This document shows positions 1-6,873 of a stretch of 57,673 nt of DNA, piece by piece. A program made the translations under genes and the position numbers. The DNA lies in IMG/VR virus record IMGVR_UViG_3300050821_002527, positions 1 through 57,673 of that record. One strand, given 5' to 3'. The notes beneath the pieces were generated by a model that saw nothing but the letters and a program-made list of their open reading frames with translations, did not search any database and was not told the DNA's origin. Each line of letters opens with the position of its first letter. The first letter of the stretch is position 1. Source of the stretch: a virus.

Positions 1-211
1 ACGCTGCGACGATATTAGCACCTGCGTCTATAGTGATACCCTGAGCCGTAGTCTGTCCAGATACCTGATAGTATACCTGCTTAGCCCCAACCATATTAGC
101 TGCTAAGAGAACAGTACCATTTAAGTTAGCCGAAGTAGAGCCGAACTGGGTCTGGGCTAGGACGTTACTAGCTGGGTAGAAATCATCACGATCAACACCA
201 AGAGTAGTCAT
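1..211 (-). CDS. Virion-type small protein, cut by window edge
   Basis: The frame opens at ATG 211 and runs off the left edge after 70 codons. The protein begins MTTL and has a Ser/Thr/Ala/Gly-rich beta-type composition like the head or fibre accessory proteins at 48.4-49.2 kb. It is preceded by an A/T leader and a hairpin that resemble those before the 48748-49197 gene. If base 57673 joins base 1, the next codon is TGA, giving a 70-aa product that overlaps the endonuclease VII start by GTGA. Its C-terminus looks short for a decoration protein, so truncation by the neighbouring endonuclease gene is possible. Function inferred only from composition and context. Confidence 0.6.
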   Translation of the reverse strand, partial: MTTLGVDRDDFYPASNVLAQTQFGSTSANLNGTVLLAANMVGAKQVYYQVSGQTTAQGITIDAGANIVAA

Positions 212-232
212 ATTTTACGATTCTTTATCTTT

Positions 233-262
233 AAAAGAGTAAAATTAGCAAGTTTAACTTGC
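233..262 (-). terminator. Hairpin with T-rich tail, leftward
   Basis: On the minus strand GCAAGT-TAA-ACTTGC forms a perfect 6-bp stem (plus positions 257-262 and 248-253) followed by a T-rich stretch. It sits between the HTH-like gene and the leftmost gene. It resembles the hairpin at 49238-49252 after the coat gene. Probably a leaky terminator or mRNA-processing/stability element. Confidence 0.45.
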
Positions 263-268
263 ATAGCT

Positions 269-469
269 CTAATTCACCTTTCTTTGTCGTTCTACCAATT
301 TCTTAATATAGGGTACTGAAGCCTGTATCTCGTCGGAGAACCAGAGAGGTTCGGAGCTAATCTGTACTGGGAGTGGTACTCTCTTCTCTCGTAGAAGTCT
401 CCCAAGATAGCCCTGGGAGACACCATAGATAGAAGCTAGAGCATCACGAGTAATGGTAGGTACTAGCAT
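269..469 (-). CDS. Small HTH-like DNA-binding protein (66 aa)
   Basis: A short protein with a predicted helix-turn-helix at residues 8-28 (RDALASIYGVSQGYLGRLLR) followed by a short wing-like hydrophobic segment. This resembles the AlpA/excisionase-size winged-helix proteins of phages. I prefer ATG 469; an in-frame TTG at 487 is possible and neither has a clear SD. It lies in the leftward unit upstream of the terminase genes if the window is circular, so a role as late regulator or packaging-site binder is conceivable. That role is inference only. Confidence 0.6.
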   Translation of the reverse strand: MLVPTITRDALASIYGVSQGYLGRLLREKRVPLPVQISSEPLWFSDEIQASVPYIKKLVERQRKVN

Positions 470-563
470 ATTTTGGTAAATTAGCAATTACAGTCGTTAC
501 AGGTGGTACAGTTTACGGATAACCAAGCCCAAAAAGTCGGGAAGTGCTTCTTTGCCCAACAGA

Positions 564-938
564 TTAGGCTACAATAAAACCCGTCGGAGCACTCGGAGCA
601 ACAACCTGAACCGGGAGAGAAAAGGGTACTTCAGCGGTCCACACGGAGGTGGCCGGAGATCCGTTCAGCATATCGGTCTGGTCTACTGCTGCCCAGTAGT
701 TGGCTCCTTGGGGAACCTTAGCTTGGATTACCTGGGAAAGGGTAACCGTAGAGACATTAGGACCTACTGTGATTAAGTACTGGTAGTTACCTGCACTATG
801 GGTAGTATCTCCATCTGCTCTAATGCCTACCGTAGAACCACTATTAGCTTCACCAGTAGGAAGAGGGTTACCACTCGAATCTGTGGTAGATAGAGTCCAA
901 GCAAAATCTTTAGTCAATGGGGTAAAGGAAGTAGCCAT
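564..938 (-). CDS. Beta-rich virion-type protein (124 aa)
   Basis: The protein is rich in Ser, Thr, Gly, Val and Pro, with no charged clusters, no Cys and a Pro/Ala C-terminal tail (VAPSAPTGFIVA). This looks like a small beta-sandwich decoration or fibre-associated protein rather than an enzyme. An SD-like AGGAAT lies about 12 nt upstream of ATG 938. Its neighbours are small leftward genes. No family recognised. Confidence 0.6.
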   Translation of the reverse strand: MATSFTPLTKDFAWTLSTTDSSGNPLPTGEANSGSTVGIRADGDTTHSAGNYQYLITVGPNVSTVTLSQVIQAKVPQGANYWAAVDQTDMLNGSPATSVWTAEVPFSLPVQVVAPSAPTGFIVA

Positions 939-963
939 ATGGGTATTTATTCCTGAATTGATG

Positions 964-1245
964 TTATAGTTTTTCTGTTAATTTAATAGTATCGAAAGCT
1001 CTATCGAAGTCACCAAGGATAGCTTCATTGCAATGATTGGTGCTGATTAAATTTAGTAATTTACCTAAGTATCGACAACCTACCACTTGCCATCTATGTA
1101 GCTTGAGAGAATCATAGTCATTATTAAGTACCAAGCCACAAATACTAGATATAGTGATATCATTACGATTGAAGAATAAGGCTGCTCCGAATTGATCAAG
1201 TCCAATAAGGACTGAGTGGAGGTAGGTATTACTAAAATTACTCAT
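964..1245 (-). CDS. Conserved-type small phage protein (93 aa)
   Basis: The core (SVLIGLDQFGAALFF, then a segment with Trp and Cys, ending HCNEAILGDF) resembles a widespread family of short phage proteins of unknown function that carry an LIGLDQ-type start followed by a conserved Cys/His end. ATG 1245 overlaps the last base of the upstream gene stop, so the two are translationally coupled. Function unknown. Confidence 0.55.
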   Translation of the reverse strand: MSNFSNTYLHSVLIGLDQFGAALFFNRNDITISSICGLVLNNDYDSLKLHRWQVVGCRYLGKLLNLISTNHCNEAILGDFDRAFDTIKLTEKL

Positions 1246-1442
1246 TAGAGTGGAAATGCTGTATCTTTATGAGAAGCCTCTAATCCTGCTTCATACCCAT
1301 CCTTAAATCCAGTATAGTATTTATCAAGATCCCTAGTATCCATAGCTGCATCAGCTACTCCGTGCATATCATTCCTATTGTGTTTAGCTAATAGATCAGC
1401 TTGGATAACATTTCTCTGGTGCAGATATTCATCTTTAGTCAT
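1245..1442 (-). CDS. Hypothetical hydrophilic protein (65 aa)
   Basis: A short, charged, soluble protein with an aromatic C-terminal part (KYYTGFKDGYEAGLEASH). It is the first gene to the left of the structured non-coding region, so its leader would start inside that region. It overlaps the next gene by one base. No recognised family. Confidence 0.55.
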   Translation of the reverse strand: MTKDEYLHQRNVIQADLLAKHNRNDMHGVADAAMDTRDLDKYYTGFKDGYEAGLEASHKDTAFPL

Positions 1443-2372
1443 ATTGGGTATATAAGTATTAGTATTGAAGGTAGGGGCTGCTAGGAGGGAAGTATTTATA
1501 GATATACTTTATGCAGCCCCAGATGGGGAAGAATACTGGGGTACTCTTATTTACATTATATCATTTACATTTACATATTTTATTATCTGTAAATTAAAGA
1601 CGGAGTACCCCTTAAATCTCTTTAAATCGTAATCACTTCACTATCGTTCGAATAGATTACTAAAACTTATTTAACCAAAATATGGTTAACTTATTATATA
1701 TCTAATTACTAAAACGTAATTATCTATCTAATAAGTACATAAGTTTTTTATAAAGAGATTTAGACAACTCAAAAGGCAAAAAGTTCCCCTAAAATTATAC
1801 TTATTTCATAAGTATATGATATTGTTCGTAATATAATTACTCACAATATCGGGTAACTTTTTCAATATAAGATAGCTACGTAGTCATTCTCCGCATGACT
1901 ACTCCGCCATATACCACCTACCAGTCACTACGTTCCTTGAGCATCCATGCTCCGGTGGTATTACTAAAGCCATATACCGTCCATCCCTGTCCGGTATAAT
2001 ATCTACTACTATTCTGTAATATTACGATAACTACCATTTCCCCCACATTTTACCCCCACATTTAGGCCCAAATGTAACCAGTTTTTACCCCTCGCAGGGT
2101 AGATCGTAGGGGTACTATAACCTACTGATTCCTAGGGGGTTTCAGGTCCTTATCGCAGGATTATGTCCAGTTCGTACCCCTAATTTTACATATTACATAC
2201 CCCTATGTAGAGTTACAATATAGGGTTATAGCACGATAAATGATAATTATTCTCATTTACACCTAAGAATATTAGTTACAGGAAGCAGCCAACCAATTAC
2301 ATGAGATTACACCGGTCACATAGGCTAAAGAGAAGGAGCCCATACTTATAAAGCATAGGCTCCTAAGTAGTA
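1443..2372. other. Gene-free region dense in perfect hairpins
   Basis: About 930 bp carry no plausible gene on either strand. The region holds consecutive perfect inverted repeats, given as arm/arm: 1517-1520/1525-1528; 1538-1546/1603-1611; 1671-1676/1684-1689; 1703-1709/1716-1722; 1797-1804/1808-1815; 1818-1824/1844-1850 with 1828-1832/1836-1840 nested inside; 1880-1887/1895-1902; 1912-1918/1954-1960 with 1939-1944/1947-1952 inside; 1973-1979/1992-1998; 2086-2092/2108-2114. It also holds a 10-bp direct repeat GCCATATACC (1906-1915 and 1969-1978) and repeated TACCCCT. Candidates are a replication origin, a packaging/regulatory locus or a structured leader RNA of the leftward unit. Confidence 0.75.
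1606..2204. repeat. Iterated TACCCCT heptamers, both orientations
   Basis: TACCCCT occurs at 1606-1612, 2086-2092, 2175-2181 and 2198-2204, and as its complement AGGGGTA at 2108-2114. A related GGGGTAC lies at 1538-1544. A further copy sits in the loop of the long inverted repeat in the divergent control region (4340-4346). The heptamer also occurs singly elsewhere in the genome, so local enrichment rather than uniqueness is the observation. Possible iterons or regulator sites. Confidence 0.4.
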
Positions 2373-2555
2373 CTATGGCTTGTCGCTAAAGACTAGATAG
2401 GCCACAAGGATAACGATGAGAAAGATAATAGTGCTTATCACGACTCCTACAATCCTCTGAGTACGTGTATCGACAAGATCCCCCACCAACCGGCGCTCAC
2501 AACGCTGAAAGGCTCTCACAAGCCACAATAGAAGCTCGAATAAACCCCAACCCAT
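2373..2555 (-). CDS. Small single-span membrane protein (60 aa)
   Basis: A basic N-terminal half is followed by one strongly hydrophobic span at residues 35-55 (IVGVVISTIIFLIVILVAYL) and a short polar tail, so one transmembrane helix is expected. An AAAGGAG SD lies about 11 nt upstream of ATG 2555. It is in a run of small leftward genes with good SD sequences and distinct composition. Function unknown; host-interaction or membrane-modifying roles are typical for such genes. Confidence 0.6.
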   Translation of the reverse strand: MGWGLFELLLWLVRAFQRCERRLVGDLVDTRTQRIVGVVISTIIFLIVILVAYLVFSDKP

Positions 2556-2577
2556 AATCGATAGACTCCTTTATGAA

Positions 2578-2820
2578 CTACGCGACTCCTACCTCATCCC
2601 AAACCATGATGTTCTCAACTCTTGGATTAGCCTTGAGCAAGCTAATCATATCCATAAGCTCCTTACCATTAGCTACCAGACGATGCTCAAGCCTTACCTC
2701 TTGTGAGATCGAGAGCCGATAGGTCCACTCGATTAGTTTAAGCCGATCCATATCCAAGGATGAGACGATAAATACAGGGCTGAATACCTTCTGCTCACTC
2801 TTCGAAGACTTAATAGCCAT
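2578..2820 (-). CDS. Hypothetical soluble protein (80 aa)
   Basis: An 80-residue protein with alternating hydrophobic strands and charged helices (FIVSSLDMDRLKLIEW, then RVENIMVWDEVGVA) that looks globular. A GAGG motif lies about 13 nt upstream of ATG 2820. The codon use and base composition look less A/T-rich than in the main operons. No recognised family. Confidence 0.55.
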   Translation of the reverse strand: MAIKSSKSEQKVFSPVFIVSSLDMDRLKLIEWTYRLSISQEVRLEHRLVANGKELMDMISLLKANPRVENIMVWDEVGVA

Positions 2821-2909
2821 AATCTTAGAACCCTCTATTGGACCGCTGAAGCGGTGTTGACGGACTAGACACTAGTAGGTGCCCCTAGTTGTTTAGAGGC
2901 TCTAGCAGC

Positions 2910-3080
2910 CTATTTAACGCTGTCCTGCGTGCATTCTGAGTGCTCGTTCCAAGCAAGAGTCATCTTACCCTGCAATTCCTGGCACTGAGCCTTAGTCTCG
3001 AAGTGCTGAACCACTACGAGACCATTCGGCTGACCGGGAAAGCATTGAGTAAGCCAGATAATTAAGATCCAAGTCTTCAT
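2910..3080 (-). CDS. Small exported-type protein (56 aa)
   Basis: The product starts MKTWILIIWLTQCFPGQPNG, a Lys followed by a hydrophobic core and a small-residue/Cys region, as in a signal peptide. The mature part has two more Cys (AQCQELQ and SECTQD) that could form a disulfide. SD GGAG lies about 10 nt upstream of ATG 3080. It overlaps the upstream gene stop by four bases (ATGA). It resembles in style the 83-aa exported-type protein at 34094-34345. Function unknown. Confidence 0.6.
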   Translation of the reverse strand: MKTWILIIWLTQCFPGQPNGLVVVQHFETKAQCQELQGKMTLAWNEHSECTQDSVK

Positions 3081-3307
3081 TTCACTAATCTCCTATCCGT
3101 GAGGTGTGCTCGGCAGCGAGAGTTAATTGAACAAACCAAGGGATCGTGCTGACACTCCCACATGCTTTTAGGCTCACGCCCTGCATTCTCCTCCCACATG
3201 TGCCAGATATACGAGCATTGCTTAGCTCCTCCTTCTATCTGGTGCCATCGGAACCAGGCGAAGTCTAGTCCGGAAATCTTGATGTATCTCTGGTCTAGTT
3301 CTGCCAT
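3077..3307 (-). CDS. Trp/Cys-rich small protein (76 aa)
   Basis: The start was set at ATG 3307 because GGGGGAA lies about 8 nt upstream; the longer frame to 3391 has no SD and would overlap the neighbouring gene extensively. The product has several Trp (FAWFRWHQIEGG, IWHMWEEN, MWECQHDP) and Cys residues that may bind zinc or form disulfides. Small phage proteins of this look are often found in early gene clusters. No function recognised. Confidence 0.6.
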   Translation of the reverse strand: MAELDQRYIKISGLDFAWFRWHQIEGGAKQCSYIWHMWEENAGREPKSMWECQHDPLVCSINSRCRAHLTDRRLVK

Positions 3308-3486
3308 AAAGTTCCCCCGAGCCTTGACTCGAACCCCCTGAGCCACTCCCGATGTGTGCCGATACGCGGTACTACGGGAGCCTTGCCCCAAGGACTCAGG
3401 TGCACAGGATCACTCCGCATGTAAGGCAGAGCATTGGTCCGGATACACACCATCGCCACAATCACATCCATCCTAATCTTTTCCAT
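3295..3486 (-). CDS. Hypothetical protein (63 aa)
   Basis: ATG 3486 has SD GGAG 9 nt upstream and the frame overlaps the next gene by 13 bp. The N-terminus is mildly hydrophobic (MDVIVAMVCIRTNALPYM) and the C-terminus basic and Gly-rich. No homologue recognised. The SD and the compact overlap are the main support. Confidence 0.45.
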   Translation of the reverse strand: MEKIRMDVIVAMVCIRTNALPYMRSDPVHLSPWGKAPVVPRIGTHREWLRGFESRLGGTLWQN

Positions 3487-3551
3487 ATTGGTGCTCCTAA
3501 TAAATTAATAAGAGGCACCTATTGGTACCTAGTCCAAGTAATCAGTAGTGC

Positions 3552-4054
3552 TATGCACTCCGGATAGGTTAGAGACTAGTTATACTTACTCAATTCCATA
3601 TAAGAGAATGCTGCATCCCAAGCTTTCTTGGCGATCTCCTTCATAGCTTCATTAAAAATTGGCGGCATACCGCTACGGTTTAGACCATTCGAATCCCAAT
3701 ATTGCTCGAATGCTCTATCTTTTTGCTCATCATCCATAAACTGCATACGCAACGTGCACAGCTTAATCTCGATCCAGCATTGCGCTGGATAGTACTGTTG
3801 TAACTCGTCTAACACGTCTCGCCACGTCTCGGGCGCGGCATCAGTGATATCGCTCTGCGTGTCGCGACGAATTTGGTTTGTGATGTCGGCCGCTTCTTTG
3901 TCGGCCAAGGCCTCACTAATATGCGTAGATGTAGTTATCTCTGGATACTTAGGATGCTGAGCCACGACTACATAGGCCGTGATCAGACCAGAGGCGTTAT
4001 CGTCTGCCATGTCAATCTCCTGTGCGTAGAATGAGGGTTGTTCCGGAGTGCATA
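3552..4054. repeat. 13-bp perfect inverted repeats flanking one gene
   Basis: TATGCACTCCGGA at 3552-3564 is repeated as its exact complement at 4042-4054. The pair brackets the single gene at 3576-4010 with 11 and 31 bp between gene and repeat. Nothing else in the pair looks like a transposon end and there is no transposase. It may mark a mobile or recombined cassette, or be two halves of regulatory hairpins. Confidence 0.6.
3576..4010 (-). CDS. Hypothetical acidic protein (144 aa)
   Basis: A soluble, acidic, helix-rich protein with a start supported by SD AGGAG about 6 nt before ATG 4010. The middle of the gene is noticeably richer in G+C than its neighbours (several CGC/GTC/GCG codons), and the gene lies between 13-bp perfect inverted repeats. 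It is the first gene of the leftward group next to the divergent control region, so it may be expressed early. No domain recognised. Its composition and flanks hint at acquisition from elsewhere (inference). Confidence 0.6.
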   Translation of the reverse strand: MADDNASGLITAYVVVAQHPKYPEITTSTHISEALADKEAADITNQIRRDTQSDITDAAPETWRDVLDELQQYYPAQCWIEIKLCTLRMQFMDDEQKDRAFEQYWDSNGLNRSGMPPIFNEAMKEIAKKAWDAAFSYMELSKYN

Positions 4055-4614
4055 AGACTACCGATTACTTAATCCCTCTTGCCTCGAACGAGGCTCTGGG
4101 ACACCTACTACCTTGCGCCAAGCTAGACATGGCTGGTTGCGAGTAGGGACAACGTCGAAGTATTCCAGCACACCTAGAGCTATATTGGTAGCTGTAATTT
4201 TATACATAGTAGCTTTGCTACTTTTAGCACTCCTGTGCTATGACGTATGTGATTGATCTTTATAAAAAGATCGAGCGCTAGCGTGATTATGACAAATGCG
4301 GTGTAATTCTCATGTGAATTTCTATCTATTTTCAAAAGATACCCCTATTCATATTTTGAAAATATAGATCGCCAGATATTTGAGATTTACACTGCACTGC
4401 CCGGAGGGTCGGAAGCTTTAGCTGAGATATGTTATTGATTATTTTATAGAAATTTGACAGATGACTTAGAAAAGAGGAAAATACTTGCACACTGAGAGCA
4501 GAGGAATTAGTCTCCTCAGCACGGTCACTCAAGCAGCGACCGATTCTTTAACAAACTAAATGCAGGAATAACTTGGCTCCGGGTGGAACTAGGTGAAACT
4601 GCTTAATTGGAGAG
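4011..4614. promoter_or_regulatory. Divergent control region with hairpins and long inverted repeat
   Basis: About 600 bp between the leftward and rightward units have no convincing gene. Tandem perfect hairpins are AGTAGC-TTT-GCTACT and TAGCAC-TCCT-GTGCTA (both within about 4208-4241) and GATCTTT-ATAA-AAAGATC (about 4255-4272). A longer imperfect inverted repeat pairs 4324-4337 with 4354-4369 and carries TACCCCT in its loop. A sigma70-like promoter at 4454-4482 reads right. I could not identify a consensus leftward promoter. Confidence 0.6.
4454..4482 (+). promoter_or_regulatory. Sigma70-like promoter, rightward
   Basis: Perfect -35 TTGACA at 4454-4459, a 17-bp spacer and -10 GAAAAT at 4477-4482 (4 of 6 consensus bases). 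It would give a leader of about 130 nt before the first rightward gene at 4621. Host sigma70 use fits the absence of a phage RNA polymerase. Confidence 0.6.
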
Positions 4615-4620
4615 ATGACA

Positions 4621-5661
4621 ATGAACGCAACAGTGAATGCGGTTAAAGCAACGATCGTTCCCGATTTCAAAGAGGCTGATCTGAATGCTGATCTGAAGAA
4701 GCATGCCTGTGAAGCTATCGAGAAAGCCTACGATATCCATTGGGGTAAGGGGGGCATCAACGATACCACGGAAAAGCTCAAGGGATTGCAAGGTAAGGTC
4801 GGAGAACAGGTATATGCCATTGCCAAGGATGCTATCAAATACGCAGGCAACAGCATGGCGATAGCAAAGAGTATGTTCCTGGCATTGTGTGCGTACGCTG
4901 AGAAACATCTCAAGGCGAAGTACGTTGAGGAGAAGGGCGAAGAAGCTACCGTTGGCAAGCTAGTTCCCCAGTGGTCTCAGTACAAGACTGATATCGCTAA
5001 GGGACTGGAGAAAGGAATCGATCCAGAGGCTAGGACTCCTGAAAAGGCTAAGGCTTACCCGACCGCTGCAAGCTATCGGGAAGCTGCCAGGAAAGCTAAT
5101 GGGGGCGCTACTGGATCCCAAGCCGGTCAACAGAGAGAGAATAGCTCGGGAAGTCTCGTGCTGCAGTTGCAGGGTAAACAGTGGGGTATGAACCCCGTGC
5201 TCGCTGCTGCAATCCACGTGATGGCTAGCAACCTCGCCCGGTTGGATCACCAGGAACAGGCGAGCTTCGCCGCACCGATCCTGAATATCGCTAAAGATGC
5301 CGAAAAGCTCTTTGCAGAGGCTTCCGGATTGGAGGAAAGTGCAGCCCGGACACCCGAGCAGGAGGTAGCTAATGAGGTTACGGAAGCTCTCGGCGGTGTC
5401 GGGCAGATGGATCAGGATGTGAGACTGGAATTGCAGGATATCCTGAATGCTGCAGGGATCGGACAGCCTACAGATCCAGTGGATGGTAAACCAATACCTC
5501 CGATGACTGGTACCTCTGAAGATGCCTTAAAGCGCGCCTTAGCAGCAGTTGAGGCTGGAAAGGAGCCTCTCCCAGAAACCGGTGTGACCGATACTGGAAC
5601 AATCTCGGAAGCTATCAAGACGGTGAGCCGCAAGCTTCGAGGTAAAGGTAAGGCTGCCTAA
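4621..5661 (+). CDS. First rightward gene, abundant-type protein (346 aa)
   Basis: ATG 4621 is preferred over ATG 4615 because GGAG at 4609-4612 has proper spacing only to 4621. The 346-aa product is Ala/Glu/Lys-rich and helical at the N-terminus, with a Gly/Ser/Gln hinge near residue 165 and a Thr/Pro/Asp-rich C-terminal third. The gene is richer in G+C than the rest of the right arm, has its own promoter and ends at a strong terminator. It thus forms a separate, probably highly expressed transcription unit. No enzyme motif seen. Possible early host-takeover or DNA-associated protein (inference). Confidence 0.75.
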   Translation: MNATVNAVKATIVPDFKEADLNADLKKHACEAIEKAYDIHWGKGGINDTTEKLKGLQGKVGEQVYAIAKDAIKYAGNSMAIAKSMFLALCAYAEKHLKAKYVEEKGEEATVGKLVPQWSQYKTDIAKGLEKGIDPEARTPEKAKAYPTAASYREAARKANGGATGSQAGQQRENSSGSLVLQLQGKQWGMNPVLAAAIHVMASNLARLDHQEQASFAAPILNIAKDAEKLFAEASGLEESAARTPEQEVANEVTEALGGVGQMDQDVRLELQDILNAAGIGQPTDPVDGKPIPPMTGTSEDALKRALAAVEAGKEPLPETGVTDTGTISEAIKTVSRKLRGKGKAA

Positions 5662-5705
5662 ACGATTGAGGCTGACAACCCCCGCTAGCTAAGGCTAGCT
5701 CTATA

Positions 5706-5736
5706 ACCCGACAGGACTAACACTGTCGGGTATTTT
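5706..5736 (+). terminator. Rho-independent terminator after first gene
   Basis: ACCCGACAG (5706-5714) pairs perfectly with CTGTCGGGT (5723-5731) across an 8-nt loop and is followed by ATTTT. It isolates the first gene from the downstream operon. Confidence 0.85.
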
Positions 5737-5768
5737 ACATAGTGATCCTATTACGAAGGTATTTAGTA

Positions 5769-5984
5769 ATGCTGATGAGCTGTGGTTGTAAAATTGAGGA
5801 AGCTGGAGTTGTTCCTAAGACTCTCTGTATGACCCATGGTCTCAAAGATAATGTCGAAGTGCCCGAGCTTCGCATGCACGGAGAATGGGGTGACGGATGC
5901 GCCGAGTTCAGACCGGAGAGGGTTCCCCAGAGTCCGACAGACCTCCCGATGTGTGTCTGTGGTAAGCTATGGTGGCAGCACTAA
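5769..5984 (+). CDS. Small Cys-rich protein (71 aa)
   Basis: The start is ATG 5769, with GAAGGT about 10 nt upstream; the in-frame GTG at 5742 lies too close to the preceding terminator. The product has CGC near its start, a Cys/His pair (LCMTHGL) and a CVCG motif at the end, suggesting a small zinc-binding protein. It lies between two strong terminators, so it is either a single-gene transcript or expressed by read-through. Function unknown. Confidence 0.55.
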   Translation: MLMSCGCKIEEAGVVPKTLCMTHGLKDNVEVPELRMHGEWGDGCAEFRPERVPQSPTDLPMCVCGKLWWQH

Positions 5985-6010
5985 TAGTCGATTCGGAAGC
6001 CTGAAAGACG

Positions 6011-6045
6011 AAAGGCCGGTAGGGGAAACCTTACCGGCCTTTTTA
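6011..6045 (+). terminator. Strong rho-independent terminator
   Basis: AAAGGCCGGTA (6011-6021) pairs with TACCGGCCTTT (6032-6042) around a 10-nt loop and runs into a T-tract. An 11-bp GC-rich stem is among the strongest termination signals here. Confidence 0.9.
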
Positions 6046-6059
6046 TTTGTCCTAATTAC

Positions 6060-6119
6060 AGCCTAGGCAGTTACGGCTTGAGCATTATTTGCCCAAGCTA
6101 CGATTGCCTAGGCTTTTTT
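6060..6119 (+). terminator. Nested two-stem terminator-like RNA element
   Basis: An outer 10-bp stem AGCCTAGGCA (6060-6069) / TGCCTAGGCT (6105-6114) is followed by TTTTT. It encloses an inner stem of about 9 bp with one mismatch (GCTTGAGCA / TGCCCAAGC). The two-stem form is longer than a normal intrinsic terminator and could act as a regulated terminator or a small structured RNA. Confidence 0.75.
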
Positions 6120-6168
6120 ATTTCCCTAAACCTTTAGGGGCTACTGCACCTAACCGAGGAAGTAAATT

Positions 6169-6873
6169 ATGTTAAAGCTAGAATATGGTACTGGTTGCTC
6201 GTCTTGTATTCGTAATAAGAAAGTAGAAGAAGTCTATAACAAACTATCGCAGCCCGAGATTTTGGAAATATTATCTTTTGGACCTGTGTGCCTTCAATGT
6301 ATTAGAAATAAAATCACTATTGAGGATATGCAGAAATTATCGCAGCCCAAAAATCCCTGCGAATATTGTTTAACATACTCAATGTCTCCTTGTAGTCCTT
6401 CTAATCCTAATTGTAGACGTAAACCATCACAGTCCAAAGGAAATCCTAACGGGTGTGCTAGCTGCAATATCCATCTAAATGGCGGATATATTTGTGTAAA
6501 TGTATCTTCTGATTGTCATAATAGACAGTCGCAGTCTGGACCTAAACTTTGTGATTGTGGAAAATGTACTAAACCTCCTGAAAAATCACAGGCTATTAGA
6601 ATAGGGTTAGCTATTCATAGTTACCACGATGTGAAAGATATGCATAGTAAGGGACAATATAACGCGTACTATTTAGTACGAGATGTGCATAATTGGTTGG
6701 ATTACCAGAAATCATTGGGAATATATTTGAATAAATCAAAGAAAAAAATATTTAGTAAGATGGCAACAAATACTTTGTTGCGTATTATTAATATATTTAT
6801 TGAGACTACCGAAGGTAGTTCTAAGAGAGAATATCAAGAATTAAGAAATTATATTAAAGAAGATCTATTATAA
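6169..6873 (+). CDS. Cys-pair repeat protein with SQ spacers (234 aa)
   Basis: The N-terminal 145 residues are built from successive Cys-pair modules: CSSC, CLQC, CEYC, CASC and CDCGKC, plus single Cys. They are separated by recurring spacers (KLSQPEI, KLSQPKN, KPSQSKG, RQSQSGP, KSQAI). The spacer DNA is a degenerate tcgcagcc-type repeat, which suggests internal duplication. Each CxxC pair could hold half of a zinc site, giving an array of small zinc modules. The C-terminal 90 residues are basic and helical without Cys. It follows three terminators and precedes the NAD cassette. No known family recognised; zinc or nucleic-acid binding is inference. Confidence 0.7.
   Translation: MLKLEYGTGCSSCIRNKKVEEVYNKLSQPEILEILSFGPVCLQCIRNKITIEDMQKLSQPKNPCEYCLTYSMSPCSPSNPNCRRKPSQSKGNPNGCASCNIHLNGGYICVNVSSDCHNRQSQSGPKLCDCGKCTKPPEKSQAIRIGLAIHSYHDVKDMHSKGQYNAYYLVRDVHNWLDYQKSLGIYLNKSKKKIFSKMATNTLLRIINIFIETTEGSSKREYQELRNYIKEDLL

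Noticed and set aside
3326-3340. T-arm-like GGGGGTTCGAGTC on the minus strand
   Set aside because: The 3' half of the stem is missing and no acceptor or anticodon arm can be drawn.
3352-3567. 71-codon plus-strand frame
   Set aside because: It lies opposite two leftward genes with SDs and has no SD or protein-like composition.
4332-4532. 66-codon minus-strand frame
   Set aside because: It covers the long inverted repeat and the rightward promoter, has no SD and looks non-coding.
5836-6066. 76-codon plus-strand frame
   Set aside because: It overlaps the Cys-rich gene in another frame and runs through the strong terminator stem.
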